44,630 nt of DNA, taken from the IMG/VR virus record IMGVR_UViG_3300005582_000018, positions 1 to 44,630 of that record. The stretch is one strand, 5' to 3'. This DNA comes from a virus. Under the pieces are notes generated by a model that saw nothing but the letters and a program-made list of their open reading frames with translations, was not told the origin of the DNA and did no database searches. Positions 42,726-44,630 of the stretch are shown here, piece by piece; within the stretch, counting starts at the first letter, position 1, and every line of letters starts with the position of its first letter. A program made the translations under genes and the position numbers.

Positions 42726-43821
42726 TGTTAATACCATTGACGAGTACCAGTTGGAAATTACAAGTTACTGCAATGCCGCGTGTCCTCAGTGTCCGCGAAA
42801 CTCACTTGGACACGGACTCAATCCGTTTATGCCGCTGGATCATCTTGACAGAACAGTGATTGATACTGCATTTACTGACACGTTATGTCAGCGACTAAGA
42901 CAAGTGTTCTTTTGTGGCAGCTACGGTGATCCAATCATGCATCCAGACTTTTTGGGCATACTTAGAGATTTTAGAAGAAAAAATCCTACCCTGTGGTTGT
43001 ATATCCATACCAACGGAGGAGTGCATGATCCGGCGTACTGGACAGAGATAGCACAAATCATGAACGGGTATGGACAAATTGATTTTGGCATTGACGGTCT
43101 AGAAGATACTTTACATCTGTATAGAAAGAATGTAAAATATCACAAAGTCATTGAAAATGCTCAAGCCTATATAAATGCAGGCGGTAGAGCGCAGTGGAAT
43201 TTTATTGTGTTCAAGCACAACGAACATCAAGTTGATACAGCCCGGCAACTGGCACAAGACATGGGATTTTTTAATATACTGATACGTAAGACCGGAAGAT
43301 TTTTAAATCATGATACCTTGGAAGAAATGTCTGAGTGGCCAGTATCAAATAGTAGTCAGGTGCTAGAGCCTCCAGAAAATTCTGCATACAGAAATCGCAG
43401 TATGATGTTCTTGCCTGCACTCAAAAGCGAATACAAAAATATTAAAGATTATTTTGATACGACTGAGATAAAATGTGATTCCTTACTGGGTAAAAAAGTT
43501 GCCATCACTGCACAAGGTGTCGTGCTACCTTGCAATTTTTTCAATCATAATTTGTACGATGCTAGATTTCGCAATAATGCGTTGCCCGGGGCAAACGCTC
43601 TGAGCCAGGTTGATGGCAAGAATCAAGTTCGTGAATTTTTAGAACAATACGGATTGGATAATTTGAGCATTCAACATCATTCACTTGATACTATTTTTAA
43701 CAATGCATTATGGAATGATCTAGTTTCTAGTTGGAATAATAAAAATAGGCTGTTTGAATGTGCAATGACCTGTGGGTCAAAATTGCAAAAAGTATGGGAT
43801 CAAGGAGGATCCGTTAGATGA
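42718..43821 (+). CDS. Radical SAM protein with SPASM-type C-terminus (second of the pair)
   Basis: A 367-residue protein, ATG 42718, overlapping its paralogue by eight bases. ITSYCNAACPQCPRNSLG gives CxxxCxxC at C18, C22 and C25. FFCGSYGDPIMHPDF and LYIHTNGGVHDPAYW parallel the VYGDPAAG and SNGGL strands of the preceding gene. The shared segment IDGLE(S/D)T...YRKNVK...NAQA(F/Y)I(E/N)AGG is nearly identical in both, showing duplication. C-terminal cysteines (KCDSLLG near 252, VLPCNFFNH near 270, ECAMTCGS near 347-351) fit a SPASM region. Its middle (~205-250) has an insert absent from the shorter paralogue, in a locally AT-rich stretch. Substrate unknown. Confidence 0.86.
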   Translation: MFNVNTIDEYQLEITSYCNAACPQCPRNSLGHGLNPFMPLDHLDRTVIDTAFTDTLCQRLRQVFFCGSYGDPIMHPDFLGILRDFRRKNPTLWLYIHTNGGVHDPAYWTEIAQIMNGYGQIDFGIDGLEDTLHLYRKNVKYHKVIENAQAYINAGGRAQWNFIVFKHNEHQVDTARQLAQDMGFFNILIRKTGRFLNHDTLEEMSEWPVSNSSQVLEPPENSAYRNRSMMFLPALKSEYKNIKDYFDTTEIKCDSLLGKKVAITAQGVVLPCNFFNHNLYDARFRNNALPGANALSQVDGKNQVREFLEQYGLDNLSIQHHSLDTIFNNALWNDLVSSWNNKNRLFECAMTCGSKLQKVWDQGGSVR

Positions 43822-44402
43822 ACACATTGATCACAGGTGGCAACAAAGGTCTAGGATTATACCTAGCAACTGCATTAAGTGCAGAAAGTATCAGCAGAGC
43901 AAACGGCTGGGATATCACCAAAGATGTTGAGAAAATTGCTGCCCACAGCATAGACTACGATGTGTTTATCAACAATGCATTTGACGGGCCGCCGCAAGAA
44001 TCCTGGGCCAATTTTGCACAGTCACAGGTGTACTTTGCAGTGTATGACGCATGGAAAGCTGCTGGCAAGACTGGACATATTTTCAATATTGGTAGCTCGG
44101 GCAACAAGACCGTTGTTGCACCTGAGCCCAGATTTGAAACCTATCGTGTAGCCAAAGCTGCCTTATCGCATGCCAGCAAGCAAGGCACACAGGCATTTAA
44201 ACAAAATCAAGTGGGATTCAAAACCACTCTAATAACACTGGATAGACTGGACACTGAGCTGACTCGCAGCCGAGCATCCTGGACAGGCAACGGAATCAAT
44301 CTAAACGACATAAGCAATTTTATAAAATACGCTATCACTGTGAACTCAAACACAGTTCTAGAAGAGGCAACTTTTTACTGCAATCTCGATCACAAGGCAT
44401 AA
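43818..44402 (+). CDS. Short-chain dehydrogenase/reductase (SDR)-like protein
   Basis: A 194-residue protein, short for a classical SDR (about 250). The Rossmann nucleotide motif TGGNKGLG is at 6-13, INNAF (the NNA structural motif) near 50-54, NIGSSGNK (catalytic Ser region) near 90-97, and YRVAKAAL (catalytic Y109 and K113) follow in the expected order. All active-site elements are therefore present. The shortness comes from tight loops and a reduced C-terminal substrate region. It would use NAD(P)H to oxidise or reduce a small molecule, possibly a sugar. The ATG overlaps the second radical-SAM stop (ATGA), so the two are co-translated, and the SDR may act on the radical-SAM product. This link is inference. 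Confidence 0.85.
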   Translation: MNTLITGGNKGLGLYLATALSAESISRANGWDITKDVEKIAAHSIDYDVFINNAFDGPPQESWANFAQSQVYFAVYDAWKAAGKTGHIFNIGSSGNKTVVAPEPRFETYRVAKAALSHASKQGTQAFKQNQVGFKTTLITLDRLDTELTRSRASWTGNGINLNDISNFIKYAITVNSNTVLEEATFYCNLDHKA

Positions 44403-44435
44403 CTATACTGCAAAGGTAATACAACAAATTCTCGC

Positions 44436-44630
44436 ATGACATGGCACTATCAAAACACTCCAGTTGAGACACTGCCAGAAGAATGCATAGGATTTGTTTA
44501 CCTGATCACCAATAATCTTTCTGGTCGCAAGTACATAGGCAAAAAACTAGCTAAATTTTCAAAAACAACTTACAAAACTGTAAAACAAAAAAACGGCATC
44601 AAGAAAAAAAAGAAAATTAGAACCAAAATT
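44436..44630 (+). CDS. GIY-YIG-like nuclease, N-terminal fragment (runs off the right edge)
   Basis: An open frame from ATG 44436 (MTWHYQNTPVETLPEE) continues for 65 codons to the window end without a stop. GFVYLITNN (19-27) followed by GRKYIGKKL (30-38) matches the GIY-YIG core of two beta strands with the pattern (G)-F/I-(V)-Y ... Y-I-G. A lysine-rich stretch (KKKKKIRTK) follows, as in small phage-encoded GIY-YIG proteins. The catalytic Arg and Glu further downstream are outside the window. T4-like marine phages carry such genes as possible homing or repair nucleases. It begins 34 bases after the SDR gene and may have its own expression signals, though none is clear. Confidence 0.7.
   Translation, partial: MTWHYQNTPVETLPEECIGFVYLITNNLSGRKYIGKKLAKFSKTTYKTVKQKNGIKKKKKIRTKI

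Noticed and set aside
44404-44409. TATACT upstream of the GIY-YIG fragment as a promoter
   Set aside because: No -35-like sequence at a suitable distance and no strong ribosome site, so a promoter could not be supported.

Overview
The window is part of the genome of a tailed, contractile-tail phage of the T4 superfamily (a marine or freshwater type 'T4-like' myovirus). The evidence is a T4-type baseplate cluster (gp53-, gp5-, gp25- and gp6-like proteins in one direction), a gp55-like late sigma factor, and gp47/gp46-like recombination nuclease subunits. Gene packing is extreme: there is no intergenic gap over about 110 bases, and many starts and stops overlap as TAATG or ATGA. There are no rRNA genes, transposases or housekeeping genes, and I saw no tRNA genes. 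The sequence does not identify the host; no photosynthesis genes are present here.

Layout. (1) Positions 1-5772, minus strand, form an auxiliary block: a radical-SAM gene cut by the window edge, a fucosyltransferase-like protein, a second radical-SAM enzyme with an N-terminal twitch-type half, a GT-A-like glycosyltransferase, a small conserved phage protein, two tandem paralogous GT8-like proteins and a small conserved protein. The block has its own sigma70-like promoter next to a hairpin terminator. (2) Positions 5827-9330, minus, hold two tail-fibre-like proteins, a conserved virion protein and a 49-codon gene. (3) Positions 9350-24382, minus, encode one 5010-residue virion protein in the position of T4 gene 7. 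It has seven FG-GAP blades (a probable beta-propeller) and many small beta modules. (4) Positions 24382-36301, minus, are the baseplate cluster: gp6-like, gp25-like, an Ala/Gly-rich protein, a gp5-like spike, a large hub-like protein, gp53-like, and a probable tube/baseplate junction protein. (5) Positions 36302-36412 are a divergent control region. (6) Positions 36413-44630, plus strand, hold late sigma factor gp55, gp47, two inserted auxiliary genes (an unknown protein and a 2-oxoglutarate/Fe(II) oxygenase), gp46, two SPASM-type radical-SAM proteins, a short-chain dehydrogenase-like protein and a truncated GIY-YIG nuclease.

How it works together. The plus-strand genes appear to be read early or mid infection from host-type promoters (TTGACA/TATACT before gp55; TTGACT/TAAACT before gp47). 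The gp55 product should then switch on the divergent minus-strand virion genes from T4-late-like TAAATA elements (clearest before 36301, 27858 and 8557). The auxiliary blocks on both sides are rich in radical-SAM enzymes, glycosyltransferases, an oxygenase and a dehydrogenase. Together they could form a phage-encoded sugar or polymer modification pathway, but their substrate cannot be read from sequence. The least explained parts are this auxiliary enzymology and the giant propeller-bearing virion protein.
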